Made by a program: the position numbers and the translations under genes
Notes under the pieces: model-generated
Told to the model about the DNA's origin: nothing
Database searches by the model: none
What the model saw: only the letters and a program-made list of their open reading frames with translations
Part shown: piece by piece, positions 25,199 to 33,559 of the stretch
Layout of the letters: each line of letters begins with the position of its first letter
Position numbering within the stretch: the stretch's first letter is position 1
Assembly (NCBI GenBank): GCA_049680625.1
Contig: JBAUID010000207.1
Coordinates: forward strand, 11,699-75,698
Direction of reading: 5' to 3'
DNA length: 64,000 bases
Source: JAUIAI01 sp049680625
GTDB taxonomy: Bacteria > Pseudomonadota > Gammaproteobacteria > Burkholderiales > Burkholderiaceae_E

Positions 25199-27193
25199 GT
25201 GACTGTTCTTGAACTGACCCTGGTTTTGCTCGCGGCCTCGGTGATTGCCGTGGTGGTGCTGCGCGCTTTCGGATCACCGCCGCTGGTGGCTTATCTGGCG
25301 GTTGGTGTGCTGCTCGGGCCGCATGCCGCCGGTCTGGCATCTGACGATGCCGCGGTCCACGGCCTCGGTGAGATCGGCGTTGTCTTCCTGATGTTCTCAC
25401 TTGGGCTCGAGTTTTCCCTGCCGAAGCTGCGCTCATTGCGCAAGTTTGTGTTTGGGCTTGGGGCTGCCCAGGTTGGTTTAACCAGTCTGCTGGCATTTGC
25501 GGTGCTGATATTCCTGCCGGCAACCTGGGTCGCCAGCGTTGTACCCGGCGGCCTGGATTGGCGTGGCGCGCTCGCAATAGGGTGTGCCCTGGCGCTGTCG
25601 TCGACCGCCCTGGTCAGCAAGTTGCTTACTGAACGGCGCGAGCTTGAAACAGAACATGGCAAACGCGTATTCAGCGTGCTGCTGTTCCAGGATCTTGCCG
25701 TCATTCCTTTGCTCATCCTGATTCCAGCGCTGGCCAGTGGGGAAAGCAACTGGTGGGTTGGGCTGGCACTGGCGATGGTGAAAGCTGTTGTGCTGCTGGC
25801 AATTTTGCTGCGCTTTGGGCCACCGGTTATGCGACGCTGGTTTTCACTGGTCGCGAAGCAACGTTCCCACGAAGTTTTCACCCTTAATGTCTTGCTGGCG
25901 ACGTTGCTGTTTGCGTGGATTACCAAACAGTTTGGCTTGTCGATGGAGCTCGGTGCGTTTATTGCCGGCATGTTGATTGCTGAAACCGAGTTTCGCTACC
26001 AGGTTGAAGAAGACATTAAGCCGTTTCGCGACGTGTTGTTGGGTTTGTTTTTTGTCACGATCGGAATGCAGCTTGACCTGGGTGTCGTGGCGCAAGCCTG
26101 GTTGCCGGTTGTGATCCTGCTGATTATTTCAATCGTGGTTAAGTTCGCGCTGATTTTTGGACTGGTGCGCTTATTCGGCGGCTCGCCGGGAATAGCGATT
26201 CGCACCGGAATCTGGCTGGCCCAGTCCGGTGAGTTTGCGCTGGTTTTACTGTCACTGGGTTTGAATAGCGGTTTGTACGAGGAGCCGGCAATGCAACCCG
26301 TGCTGGCGGCCATGTTGTTATCTTTGCTGGTCAGCCCGGTGTTGATTGCGCAGGCAAATCGCATTGCGCTTCGCGCCAGTTCCCAGGAATGGCTGGCAAG
26401 GTCCTTACAAATCCAAAAAATTGCCTCAACGAGTATCAGTCGCAGAGGTCATGTGCTGATTGCTGGTTACGGCCGAAGTGGACAGGCGTTGGCCCATGTG
26501 CTGGAAAGCGAAAAAGTGGCTTACATGGCGCTTGACCTGGACCCGGACCGGGTTCGGGAAGCGAGCGCGGCGGGCGAGTCGGTTGTTTATGGTGACGCAA
26601 CGAAAGCTGATGCCCTGACTGCCGCCGGCATTCATCGGGCCAGTGCCTTAGTAATCACCTTTGATGATGTTCCCGGCGCATTTCGCCTGCTCGACCGGGT
26701 CCGCAACCTGGCCCCGCAACTGCCGGTTCTGGTCCGGGCAACCACGGACGGCGAACTGGTGCGACTGCGCGAAGCGGGGGCTACTGAGGTGGTTCCTGAA
26801 ATAGCCGAAGGTAGCCTGATGCTGGCCTCTCATGCCCTGGCCCTGGCGGGGAAATCGCGCGAACAAGTCATGCACCGGGTTCGTATGGTCCGCCAAGGTC
26901 GTTACCAGTTGTTACAGGGGTTCTTTCACGGGGCTGACGACTCAGGGCTTGATGATATCGAGGGTCAGCACAGCCATCTGCATTCGGTGACCCTGGCCGA
27001 CAGCAGCCCATGTATTGGTCGGATGCTTGGTGAGTTGCCACTGGACGGCGCCCGGATCACGGCCCTGATGAGAGGCCGCCAACGTATTCTTGACCCCGGT
27101 GGCGAGATTCGACTGCAAGCCACTGATACCCTGGTGGTCTGTGGTACGGCTGATCAGATTGGTGCGGCGGAGTCACTGTTGCAAGGTGGCTGA
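25199..27193 (+). CDS. CPA2-family K+/H+ antiporter (Kef-type)
   Basis: 664 residues from a GTG start. Residues ~1-385 form a Na+/H+-exchanger domain with about 12-13 membrane segments ('SPPLVAYLAVGVLLGP', 'FLMFSLGLEFS', 'ALSSTALVSKLL', 'LFQDLAVIPLL', 'LGAFIAGMLIAETEFR'). A RCK/TrkA-N nucleotide-binding domain starts at ~417 ('VLIAGYGRSGQALA') and a TrkA-C domain covers ~575-664. This is the KefB/KefC-like layout, so potassium efflux coupled to proton entry is the likely activity; the glutathione-binding features were not verified. Confidence 0.92.
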   Translation: MTVLELTLVLLAASVIAVVVLRAFGSPPLVAYLAVGVLLGPHAAGLASDDAAVHGLGEIGVVFLMFSLGLEFSLPKLRSLRKFVFGLGAAQVGLTSLLAFAVLIFLPATWVASVVPGGLDWRGALAIGCALALSSTALVSKLLTERRELETEHGKRVFSVLLFQDLAVIPLLILIPALASGESNWWVGLALAMVKAVVLLAILLRFGPPVMRRWFSLVAKQRSHEVFTLNVLLATLLFAWITKQFGLSMELGAFIAGMLIAETEFRYQVEEDIKPFRDVLLGLFFVTIGMQLDLGVVAQAWLPVVILLIISIVVKFALIFGLVRLFGGSPGIAIRTGIWLAQSGEFALVLLSLGLNSGLYEEPAMQPVLAAMLLSLLVSPVLIAQANRIALRASSQEWLARSLQIQKIASTSISRRGHVLIAGYGRSGQALAHVLESEKVAYMALDLDPDRVREASAAGESVVYGDATKADALTAAGIHRASALVITFDDVPGAFRLLDRVRNLAPQLPVLVRATTDGELVRLREAGATEVVPEIAEGSLMLASHALALAGKSREQVMHRVRMVRQGRYQLLQGFFHGADDSGLDDIEGQHSHLHSVTLADSSPCIGRMLGELPLDGARITALMRGRQRILDPGGEIRLQATDTLVVCGTADQIGAAESLLQGG

Positions 27194-27210
27194 CGTACAC
27201 TTCTATCCGC

Positions 27211-28050
27211 ATGCAAAACTTCACTGAAACCCAGGCCGGCCAGGCTGGGGATATCGTCGAGATCCGTAACCTGCGATTTGGTTACGGTGATGCCGTCATT
27301 CTTGACGATGTCTCCCTGTCCTTTAAGCCGGGAACCGTGACCGCTCTGATGGGTGGGTCTGGTTGTGGCAAAACCACTTTGCTCCGACTGATCAGTGGAC
27401 AGGAGCGAGCCCAGTCCGGCCAGGTATTGTTTGAAGGTCAGGATGTTGGCGGCCTGAAGCGCGACGGTTTGTACAAGATGCGCCGCCGTATGGGTATGTT
27501 GTTCCAGTTCGGTGCCTTGTTCACTGACATGTCGGTCTTTGACAATGTGGCTTTCCCGCTTCGGGAACACACCGACCTGGATGAACTCCTGATTCGTGAC
27601 CTGGTGCTGATGAAGCTGCATGCCGTTGGGCTACGCGGCGCGGCGCAACTGATGCCGGCCCAGATATCCGGTGGCATGGCACGACGGGTTGCCCTGGCTC
27701 GCGCAATTGCCCTTGATCCGCCTCTGCTGCTCTACGACGAGCCATTTGCCGGGCTCGACCCGATTTCCCTGGGCACAATTGCTCAATTGATTCGCCGGCT
27801 GAACGATGCGTTGGGCTCTACCTCGGTTTTGGTCAGCCATGATGTTCACGAATCATTCGAGATTTGTGACTACGTCTACATCCTGGGCAATGGGGGGGTT
27901 CTTGGCCACGGCACCCCGCAAGAGCTGCGTGACACCAGCGATCCGCAGCTTGATCAATTCCTGAACGGCAAACGAGACGGGCCGGTTGGCTTTCACTATG
28001 ACGCACCGGACTATGCGGGCCAGCTTGGCCTGGGAAGGCCTAATGGATAG
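27211..28050 (+). CDS. mlaF: Phospholipid ABC transporter ATP-binding protein MlaF
   Basis: 279 residues. Walker A 'LMGGSGCGKTTLLRLISG', Q-loop 'GMLFQFGALFTDMSVFDNVAFPL', signature 'QISGGMARRVALARAI' and Walker B 'LLLYDEPFAGLDPI' are all present. MlaF powers phospholipid transfer with MlaE, MlaD and MlaB at the inner membrane. It is the first of six mla genes, 17 bp after the antiporter gene. Confidence 0.96.
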   Translation: MQNFTETQAGQAGDIVEIRNLRFGYGDAVILDDVSLSFKPGTVTALMGGSGCGKTTLLRLISGQERAQSGQVLFEGQDVGGLKRDGLYKMRRRMGMLFQFGALFTDMSVFDNVAFPLREHTDLDELLIRDLVLMKLHAVGLRGAAQLMPAQISGGMARRVALARAIALDPPLLLYDEPFAGLDPISLGTIAQLIRRLNDALGSTSVLVSHDVHESFEICDYVYILGNGGVLGHGTPQELRDTSDPQLDQFLNGKRDGPVGFHYDAPDYAGQLGLGRPNG

Positions 28051-28079
28051 TTTTGATGGGCGGTTTAATGGGTAGTTTG
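28043..28079. repeat. 12/13-bp tandem repeat at the mlaF-mlaE junction
   Basis: ATGGATAGTTTTG, ATGGGCGGTTTA and ATGGGTAGTTTG follow in a row. The first contains the last mlaF codons and stop, and the second and third each supply an in-frame ATG for mlaE (28056 and 28068). The mlaE N-terminus therefore reads MGGLMGSLL. Confidence 0.75.
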
Positions 28080-28856
28080 CTCGACAGCTTTGCCGCCATC
28101 GGAGCCTGGGTGCGGGCCACGCTCAATGGCATTGGCTATGGGGCGCGCTTTTTTCTGCGCCTGTGCTGGATGTCGCTGCTCGCCCTGCGGCGGCCGCGAC
28201 TGATCATCGAACAGATTCACTTTATCGGCAATTACTCATTGTCGATCATCCTGGTGTCGGGCCTATTTGTCGGATTTGTACTTGCTTTACAGGGTTACTA
28301 CACTTTACAGCGTTACGGGTCCGAAGAAGCACTGGGGTTGCTGGTTACCTTGTCCCTGGTGCGCGAGTTGGGCCCGGTTGTTGCCGCTCTGTTGTTCGCC
28401 GGTCGTGCCGGCACTTCGCTGACGGCAGAAATTGGCCTGATGAAATCGGGTGAGCAACTGGTCGCCATGGAAATGATGGCCGTTGATCCGATCGCCCGCG
28501 TGCTGGCGCCACGCTTTGCGGCTGCGGTCATTTCATTGCCCCTGCTGGCAGCGATGTTCTCGGCGATTGGTGTCATTGGTGGTTACCTGGTTGGTGTGCA
28601 GTTAATTGGTATTGATCCCGGATCATTCTGGTCGCAGACTCAGGCCGGTGTCGACGTCTGGGCCGATATTGGTAACGGCGTTATTAAAACAGTCGTGTTC
28701 GGATTTGTCTGTGCGTTTGTCGCCTTGTTTGTCGGTTACGAAGCCAGGCCGACGCCGGAAGGCGTGTCACGGGCCACAACCACAACGGTCGTGGCGTCAT
28801 CGCTAGCTGTTCTGGCGCTCGATTTTGTGCTCACCGCGTTAATGTTCAGCATCTGA
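28056..28856 (+). CDS. mlaE: Phospholipid ABC transporter permease MlaE
   Basis: 266 residues from the ATG at 28056; a TTG one codon earlier and an ATG at 28068 are alternatives within a tandem repeat. The protein has a leading amphipathic region and five or six membrane helices, with the MlaE/YrbE hallmark 'LVRELGPVVAALLFAGRAGTSLTAEIGLMKSGEQLVAMEMMAVDP' region. It is the membrane permease of the Mla complex, 5 bp after mlaF. Confidence 0.96.
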   Translation: MGGLMGSLLDSFAAIGAWVRATLNGIGYGARFFLRLCWMSLLALRRPRLIIEQIHFIGNYSLSIILVSGLFVGFVLALQGYYTLQRYGSEEALGLLVTLSLVRELGPVVAALLFAGRAGTSLTAEIGLMKSGEQLVAMEMMAVDPIARVLAPRFAAAVISLPLLAAMFSAIGVIGGYLVGVQLIGIDPGSFWSQTQAGVDVWADIGNGVIKTVVFGFVCAFVALFVGYEARPTPEGVSRATTTTVVASSLAVLALDFVLTALMFSI

Positions 28857-28925
28857 TGATGGCAATAGATGGCAGGTCGCGGGTTGGCCATGTTTTGCCG
28901 AATTGGCTATAAGTAGGTAAAGACT

Positions 28926-29393
28926 ATGAATCGTTCGAAAATTGACATCCTCGTTGGCATGTTTGTCGTGCTTGGATTCCTGGCATTGTTGTTTCTCGCG
29001 TTGAAAGCCGGCAATCTGGCCAGTTTCAGTACCGGTGCTGACTACAAGGTGTCGGCAAACTTCGACAACATCGGCGGTTTGAAAGTTCGAGCCCCGATTA
29101 AAAGTGCCGGAGTGACCGTGGGTCGGGTCAGCGACATTAGTTTTGACGACGTGACTTTTCAGGCCAGGGTAATCATGGCAATTAATGAGCAGTTCAAATT
29201 TCCGAAAGACTCGTCCGCAAAGATCCTGACGGCGGGTTTGCTGGGTGAGCAATATATTGGTCTGTCACCAGGTGGTGATGTCAACAACCTGGCGGATGGC
29301 GGTAAGCTCAGCCTTACTCAGTCGGCGGTGGTTCTGGAAAACCTGATTGGGCAGTTTCTGTACGGGCGCTCTGGCGATGGAGAAAAAAAGTGA
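28926..29393 (+). CDS. mlaD: Phospholipid-binding MCE protein MlaD
   Basis: 155 residues: one N-terminal transmembrane helix ('ILVGMFVVLGFLALLFLAL') then a single MCE domain ('YKVSANFDNIGGLKVRAPIKSAGVTVGRVSDI', 'ILTAGLLGEQYIGLSPGG'). MlaD hexamers form the periplasmic channel of the Mla complex. Its stop overlaps the mlaA start by 4 bp (GTGA). Confidence 0.96.
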   Translation: MNRSKIDILVGMFVVLGFLALLFLALKAGNLASFSTGADYKVSANFDNIGGLKVRAPIKSAGVTVGRVSDISFDDVTFQARVIMAINEQFKFPKDSSAKILTAGLLGEQYIGLSPGGDVNNLADGGKLSLTQSAVVLENLIGQFLYGRSGDGEKK

Positions 29394-30169
29394 CTCTGTT
29401 AAATGTGACCTTGTTTCCCGGCCACTTGCGTAATGTGGGCCTGATGTTGCTGGTCGTCGTATTTGGCAGTGCTTGTGCAAGCACCACACCGGGGGATCCG
29501 TTCGAGTCATATAACCGTTCGATGTACAGCTTTAATCAGTCGGTTGATAACGCCATCCTGAAACCCACGGCTACGGCATACAAGAATTACGTGCCAGAAC
29601 CAATTCAATTATTCACCCGAAATTTCTTCTCAAACCTGGACGACGTTTTTGTCGGCATCAACAACTTTCTGCAGGGTAAGCCGGTCGCGGCTTTAAACGA
29701 CTGGACGCGGGTCTTGCTCAACACGACTTTTGGTTTTTTTGGTATTGCCGATCCCGCGACTGAAATGGGTTGGCGAAAACAGCGTGAAGATTTTGGGCAA
29801 ACCCTTGGCGTGTGGGGTGTGCCGGCCGGCCCGTTTGTGGTGTTGCCTTTGCTGGGCCCGTCGTCGGTACGAGACACTGCGGGCACTGTTGTCGATTACG
29901 CGGTTGATCCGACCGGCTATGCGATTGCCGGCAATATGCGCCTTGAAGGGCGAACAGCCCAGCGGATTGGGGCTGCCGGTTTGCGCCTGATAGATACCCG
30001 CTCACGCCTGCTCGGTGTCACGGACCTGCTGCAGGCAGCCGCCCTTGATGAATACTCCTTTGTTCGCGACGGGTATCGGCAGCGACGACGCAGCGCGGTT
30101 TACGATGGTGACCCACCACCGCTGGATCCGCTGGATCCTCCGGAGCCGGCCGATGCGCCAAAAAACTAG
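29390..30169 (+). CDS. mlaA: Outer-membrane phospholipid-removing lipoprotein MlaA (VacJ)
   Basis: 259 residues from a GTG that overlaps the mlaD stop. The signal sequence ends at FGSAC (lipidated Cys near residue 29), then 'DPFESYNRSMYSFNQSVDNAILKPTATAYKNYVPEPIQ' and 'NFLQGKPVAALNDWTRVLLNTTFGFFGIADPA', the VacJ core. MlaA takes misplaced phospholipid from the outer leaflet and gives it to MlaC. Its location inside the mla cluster is typical of betaproteobacteria. The C-terminus is Pro/Asp-rich with a 9-bp duplication. Confidence 0.95.
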   Translation: MTLLNVTLFPGHLRNVGLMLLVVVFGSACASTTPGDPFESYNRSMYSFNQSVDNAILKPTATAYKNYVPEPIQLFTRNFFSNLDDVFVGINNFLQGKPVAALNDWTRVLLNTTFGFFGIADPATEMGWRKQREDFGQTLGVWGVPAGPFVVLPLLGPSSVRDTAGTVVDYAVDPTGYAIAGNMRLEGRTAQRIGAAGLRLIDTRSRLLGVTDLLQAAALDEYSFVRDGYRQRRRSAVYDGDPPPLDPLDPPEPADAPKN

Positions 30170-30451
30170 CATCAACCCTGATTTGGGTTAACTTTTCATT
30201 AGCTAACAGCTTGTTACTTCAAATGTCGGCGCAGCCCGCGGCGGCTTGTTACTGTCATCCCGGCGGCCGAATGAGCCGTTATGATGATTCGAATCCATTT
30301 TTGTGAAGACTTCGTTGCCCGGACCTCTATGACTATTTATCGCCAACCTAAGCAGACTCTGCCCCTATTGACAGCGAGTCAGGAAAAATTGCGTCTCTCA
30401 AACCGCGTTGAGCTGTCCCGGGCTGCTGAGGCTGCCGGACGCCGCAGTGTC
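30170..30451 (+). promoter_or_regulatory. mlaA-mlaC intergenic region with a spaced 10-bp direct repeat
   Basis: The 282 bp before the favoured mlaC start contain GCTTGTTACT twice (30209-30218 and 30244-30253), 35 bp apart, and a weak 5-bp hairpin AACCC/GGGTT just after the mlaA stop. The reading frame of mlaC is open from 30281, so part of this region could be translated if an earlier start is used. It could contain a secondary promoter for mlaC. Confidence 0.35.
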
Positions 30452-31075
30452 ATGTTGCGCATCTTCCTGGGCGTGCTGATGACCGCTTGCATGATTCTGA
30501 TGGCCGGCAAGGTATTGGCCGACGATAGTCAGCCGGACAAATTAATCGACCGACTGAGTAATGAAGTACTGGGTGAGATTAAGTCAGACGCCAAGATCAA
30601 AGAAGGCGACTTTGGCCGCATTTCAGCATTGGTGGATAAAACCATCATGCCCCATGTGAACTTTGAGCGGATGACTGCGCTGGCTGTTGGACGTGGCTGG
30701 CGCAACGCCACCCCGGATCAGCGGGTGGCCCTGAGCAAAGAGTTTCGTACGCTGTTGTTGCGCACTTATTCGGGCGCGATGACACAGATTCGTGATGAGT
30801 CCATTCGCATGAAGCCGTTACGGGCACGGGCTGATGCCGACGAAGTCATCGTGCGCAGCGAAATTGTCGGTCGCGGTGACCCTATTCAGCTGAACTACCG
30901 GATGGAAAAATCGGGCAACAGCTGGCGTATTTTTGACTTGAACGTGCTTGGGGTGTGGCTGGTTGAAACCTATCGGGGCCAGTTCAAGCAGATTACTGAC
31001 AGCAAAGGGGTCGACGGCCTGATCGACGTGCTCACCAAGAAAAACGAATCATTCGCTCAGGCTCAGACAAAGTGA
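30452..31075 (+). CDS. mlaC: Periplasmic phospholipid shuttle MlaC
   Basis: 207 residues from the ATG at 30452, chosen because it begins a signal peptide ('MLRIFLGVLMTACMILMAGKVLA') and gives the normal family length. In-frame ATGs at 30281 and 30329 would add a non-hydrophobic extension; none of the three has a strong ribosome-binding site. The mature part has 'IMPHVNFERMTALAVGRGWRNATPDQRVALSKEFRTLLLRTYSGAM' and 'WRIFDLNVLGVWLVETYRGQF', typical of MlaC, which carries phospholipid between MlaA and MlaD. Confidence 0.92.
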   Translation: MLRIFLGVLMTACMILMAGKVLADDSQPDKLIDRLSNEVLGEIKSDAKIKEGDFGRISALVDKTIMPHVNFERMTALAVGRGWRNATPDQRVALSKEFRTLLLRTYSGAMTQIRDESIRMKPLRARADADEVIVRSEIVGRGDPIQLNYRMEKSGNSWRIFDLNVLGVWLVETYRGQFKQITDSKGVDGLIDVLTKKNESFAQAQTK

Positions 31076-31416
31076 CCAGTGTTTCAACCGGGTCTTCGTC
31101 AACCCGCGGGTCTGGGTCGGTAACCGGGTTTGCGTCACTGACGCTGGCTGAGGTCAATGACTTCCTGGCGGCGGCACAAGCCGACACCGGCTCAGCGGCG
31201 GCAGATCTTCAGGTTATTGATCTGTCTGCTTTGCAGCGGGTTGATTCGTCAGCACTCGCTGCCTTGTTGCATATAACCCGTAACCGGCCATCAGGTTGCC
31301 GGTTTGTCAACCCACCCCCAAGCTTGCAGAACCTGGCCAGGTTGTACGGGGTGGACGACTTGTTATTCGGTGTTGGGACAGACGCTCAGTCGCCAACGTC
31401 GGGCCGGGCTGCATAG
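31072..31416 (+). CDS. mlaB: STAS-domain protein MlaB
   Basis: 114 residues from a GTG overlapping the mlaC stop by 4 bp. A Ser/Thr/Gly-rich start leads into a short STAS fold ('DLQVIDLSALQRVDSSALAALLHITRN', 'FVNPPPSLQNLARLYGVDDLL'). The 'DSSALA' loop is the conserved STAS site. MlaB binds and stimulates MlaF. The position at the end of the mla run supports the call. Confidence 0.9.
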   Translation: MTSVSTGSSSTRGSGSVTGFASLTLAEVNDFLAAAQADTGSAAADLQVIDLSALQRVDSSALAALLHITRNRPSGCRFVNPPPSLQNLARLYGVDDLLFGVGTDAQSPTSGRAA

Positions 31417-31553
31417 CAGGCCGCTGGCGAGCGACGACGCTAGCCAGTAAACTGTCGTCCCTCCATCTGTAATTGATGTCCGCGGGTTCGCGGCGCCCCC
31501 TTTGTTCGGGTTCGCTGCACTCGGCTCCTTACTGCGCGCCCGACGCGTTTCCA

Positions 31554-32462
31554 ATGACTGCAGCAATCGATATAGAGTCCGTCAGCAAGCGCTACGGCAG
31601 TTTCACGGCTTTGAACGACGTGAGCCTGTCTATTGAACCGGGTGAGTTTTTTGGCCTGCTTGGCCCGAACGGAGCCGGTAAAACGACACTGATTTCTATC
31701 ATCGCGGGGCTGACCCGCCCGAGTAGCGGGTCGGTTCGGGTGATGGGGCACGACGTGCAGGCGGCCTATCGCCAGGCCCGTCAGGCCCTTGGCGTGGTAC
31801 CCCAGGAGTTAGTGTTTGACCCGTTTTTTGATGTGCGTGAAACCTTGCGTCTCACCTCGGGTTACTACGGTATTCGCAAAAACGACAACTGGATCGACGA
31901 GATACTTGAGAATCTGGGTTTGTCTGACAAGGCCAACACCAATATGCGGGCATTGTCGGGTGGCATGAAGCGTCGGGTTCTGGTTGCCCAGGCCCTGGTT
32001 CACCGGCCACCGGTAATTGTTCTTGATGAACCCACTGCCGGTGTCGACGTTGAACTGCGCCAGACCTTGTGGGCTTTTATTCGTCGCCTGAACCACGAAG
32101 GGCAAACAATTGTCCTGACCACTCATTATCTGGAAGAGGCGGAGCAGTTGTGTACCCGAATTGGCATGTTGAAGTCCGGCGAGGTGGTTGCGCTGGAGCA
32201 AACCAGTCAGTTGCTGGGCAATTATTCAGCGCGCCGTCTGCGGGTGCGAGTTTCCGGCGCGGCAGTGCCACCGGCTCTGGCTGAATATATTGTCGATTCC
32301 CCGCCATCCGAGCAGGGCTGGATCGCGTTTCGCATTGACACAGTCGACATGGTGGAAAACCTGCTCCGGGCGCTGCGGGAAGCTGGTTGCATTATTGAAG
32401 ATATGGAGCTCACTGAGGCTGACCTGGAAGACATTTTTATCAACATCATGGAGTCCGCATGA
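31554..32462 (+). CDS. ABC-2 exporter ATP-binding protein (YadG-like)
   Basis: 302 residues from the ATG at 31554; the frame is open upstream to 31473 but that part looks non-coding. Walker A 'GLLGPNGAGKTTLIS', signature 'LSGGMKRRVLVAQAL' and Walker B 'VIVLDEPTAGVD' are clear, with a C-terminal domain typical of drug/polysaccharide-type ABC-2 exporters. It pairs with the next gene. The substrate is unknown; its place beside the mla genes is widely conserved. Confidence 0.93.
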   Translation: MTAAIDIESVSKRYGSFTALNDVSLSIEPGEFFGLLGPNGAGKTTLISIIAGLTRPSSGSVRVMGHDVQAAYRQARQALGVVPQELVFDPFFDVRETLRLTSGYYGIRKNDNWIDEILENLGLSDKANTNMRALSGGMKRRVLVAQALVHRPPVIVLDEPTAGVDVELRQTLWAFIRRLNHEGQTIVLTTHYLEEAEQLCTRIGMLKSGEVVALEQTSQLLGNYSARRLRVRVSGAAVPPALAEYIVDSPPSEQGWIAFRIDTVDMVENLLRALREAGCIIEDMELTEADLEDIFINIMESA

Positions 32463-33232
32463 AACTGGTGCTGGCGAGCCTTGGTATGAGAACGTTGTTG
32501 GCCAAGGAATTAAAGCGATTCGGCCGGGTCGGATTTCAAACCATTGCGGCGCCGGTTATCAGTTCACTGCTGTATCTGATGATTTTTGCCCATGTTCTGC
32601 AGGACAAGCTGACCCCGTTTCCGGGGGTCACTTATTCGCGTTTCCTGGTGCCAGGGCTGGTCATGATGGCAATTTTGCAGAATGCGTTTGCCAATTCCGG
32701 TTCATCGCTGATCCAGAGCCGGGTAACCGGCAGTATGGTTTTTGTGCTGTTGCCACCGCTGTCCAGTATTGAGATTTATCTTTCATATGTTCTGGCATCG
32801 ATGGTTCGCGGCCTCACGGTGGGTCTCGGCGTTTTTCTGGTCACAACAATTTTTGTATGGCCAGAGGTTCAATTTCCGCTCTGGGCCATTGCTTTTGCAG
32901 TCTTGGGCAGCGCGATCCTCGGTACAATGGGGTTGGTGGCCGGTATTGTTGCCGAGCGCTTTGACCAGATGGCGGCGTTTCAGAACTTTTTCATCATGCC
33001 AATGACTTTCCTGTCCGGGGTGTTTTATTCGGTTAAGTCGTTGCCTGAAGTCTGGCAGGCGGTTTCTCACCTGAATCCGTTTTTCTACATGGTGGACGGA
33101 TTCCGTTACGGTTTTTTTGGTTTCTCAGACACTAATCCATGGCTGAGTCTTGCAGTCGTCTGTCTTGCGCTGGCGGCAATCTCAGGCCTTGGCCTACGCT
33201 TGCTCATCACCGGTTACAAGTTAAGAAACTGA
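32459..33232 (+). CDS. ABC-2 exporter permease (YadH-like)
   Basis: 257 residues with six membrane segments ('TIAAPVISSLLYLMIFAHVL', 'FLVPGLVMMAILQNAFANSGSSL', 'ASMVRGLTVGLGVFLVTTIFV', 'PMTFLSGVFYSVKSLPEVW'), the standard ABC-2 permease layout. The ATG overlaps the ATPase stop by 4 bp, so the two form one transporter of unknown substrate. Confidence 0.93.
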   Translation: MKLVLASLGMRTLLAKELKRFGRVGFQTIAAPVISSLLYLMIFAHVLQDKLTPFPGVTYSRFLVPGLVMMAILQNAFANSGSSLIQSRVTGSMVFVLLPPLSSIEIYLSYVLASMVRGLTVGLGVFLVTTIFVWPEVQFPLWAIAFAVLGSAILGTMGLVAGIVAERFDQMAAFQNFFIMPMTFLSGVFYSVKSLPEVWQAVSHLNPFFYMVDGFRYGFFGFSDTNPWLSLAVVCLALAAISGLGLRLLITGYKLRN

Positions 33233-33310
33233 AGTTGGCCGCAAAGTTTTTGTAGTAGATAACTGCCGATACCTGCCATATCTGTATTAACGGTTTACCG
33301 AAGGAAATTT

Positions 33311-33559
33311 ATGTCCGATTCAATTGTTTCACCTGCCGACCTGGAAAAATACATCACCGACGGACTGCAATGTGACCACATTGAAGTTGATGGTGATGGG
33401 CGCCACTTTCAGGCTCTAATTGTCTCGCCACAATTCGAAGGCAAACGACTGATCCAGCGCCATCAGCTGGTTTATAAGGCGCTCGGCGACCGTATGCGCG
33501 AAGAGATTCACGCGTTGTCAATGAAAACACTGACCCCCGACGAGCACAACACAAACTAA
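33311..33559 (+). CDS. ibaG: BolA family protein IbaG
   Basis: 82 residues with a good ribosome-binding site (GAAGGAAATTT before the ATG). The BolA/KH-like fold is seen in 'CDHIEVDGDGRHFQALIVSPQFEGKRLIQRHQLVYKALGDRMREEIHALSMKTLTPDE', including the conserved His of 'RHQLVY'. These small proteins bind monothiol glutaredoxins and [2Fe-2S] clusters; a grxD gene lies at 52.9 kb. It overlaps murA by one base. Confidence 0.94.
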   Translation: MSDSIVSPADLEKYITDGLQCDHIEVDGDGRHFQALIVSPQFEGKRLIQRHQLVYKALGDRMREEIHALSMKTLTPDEHNTN

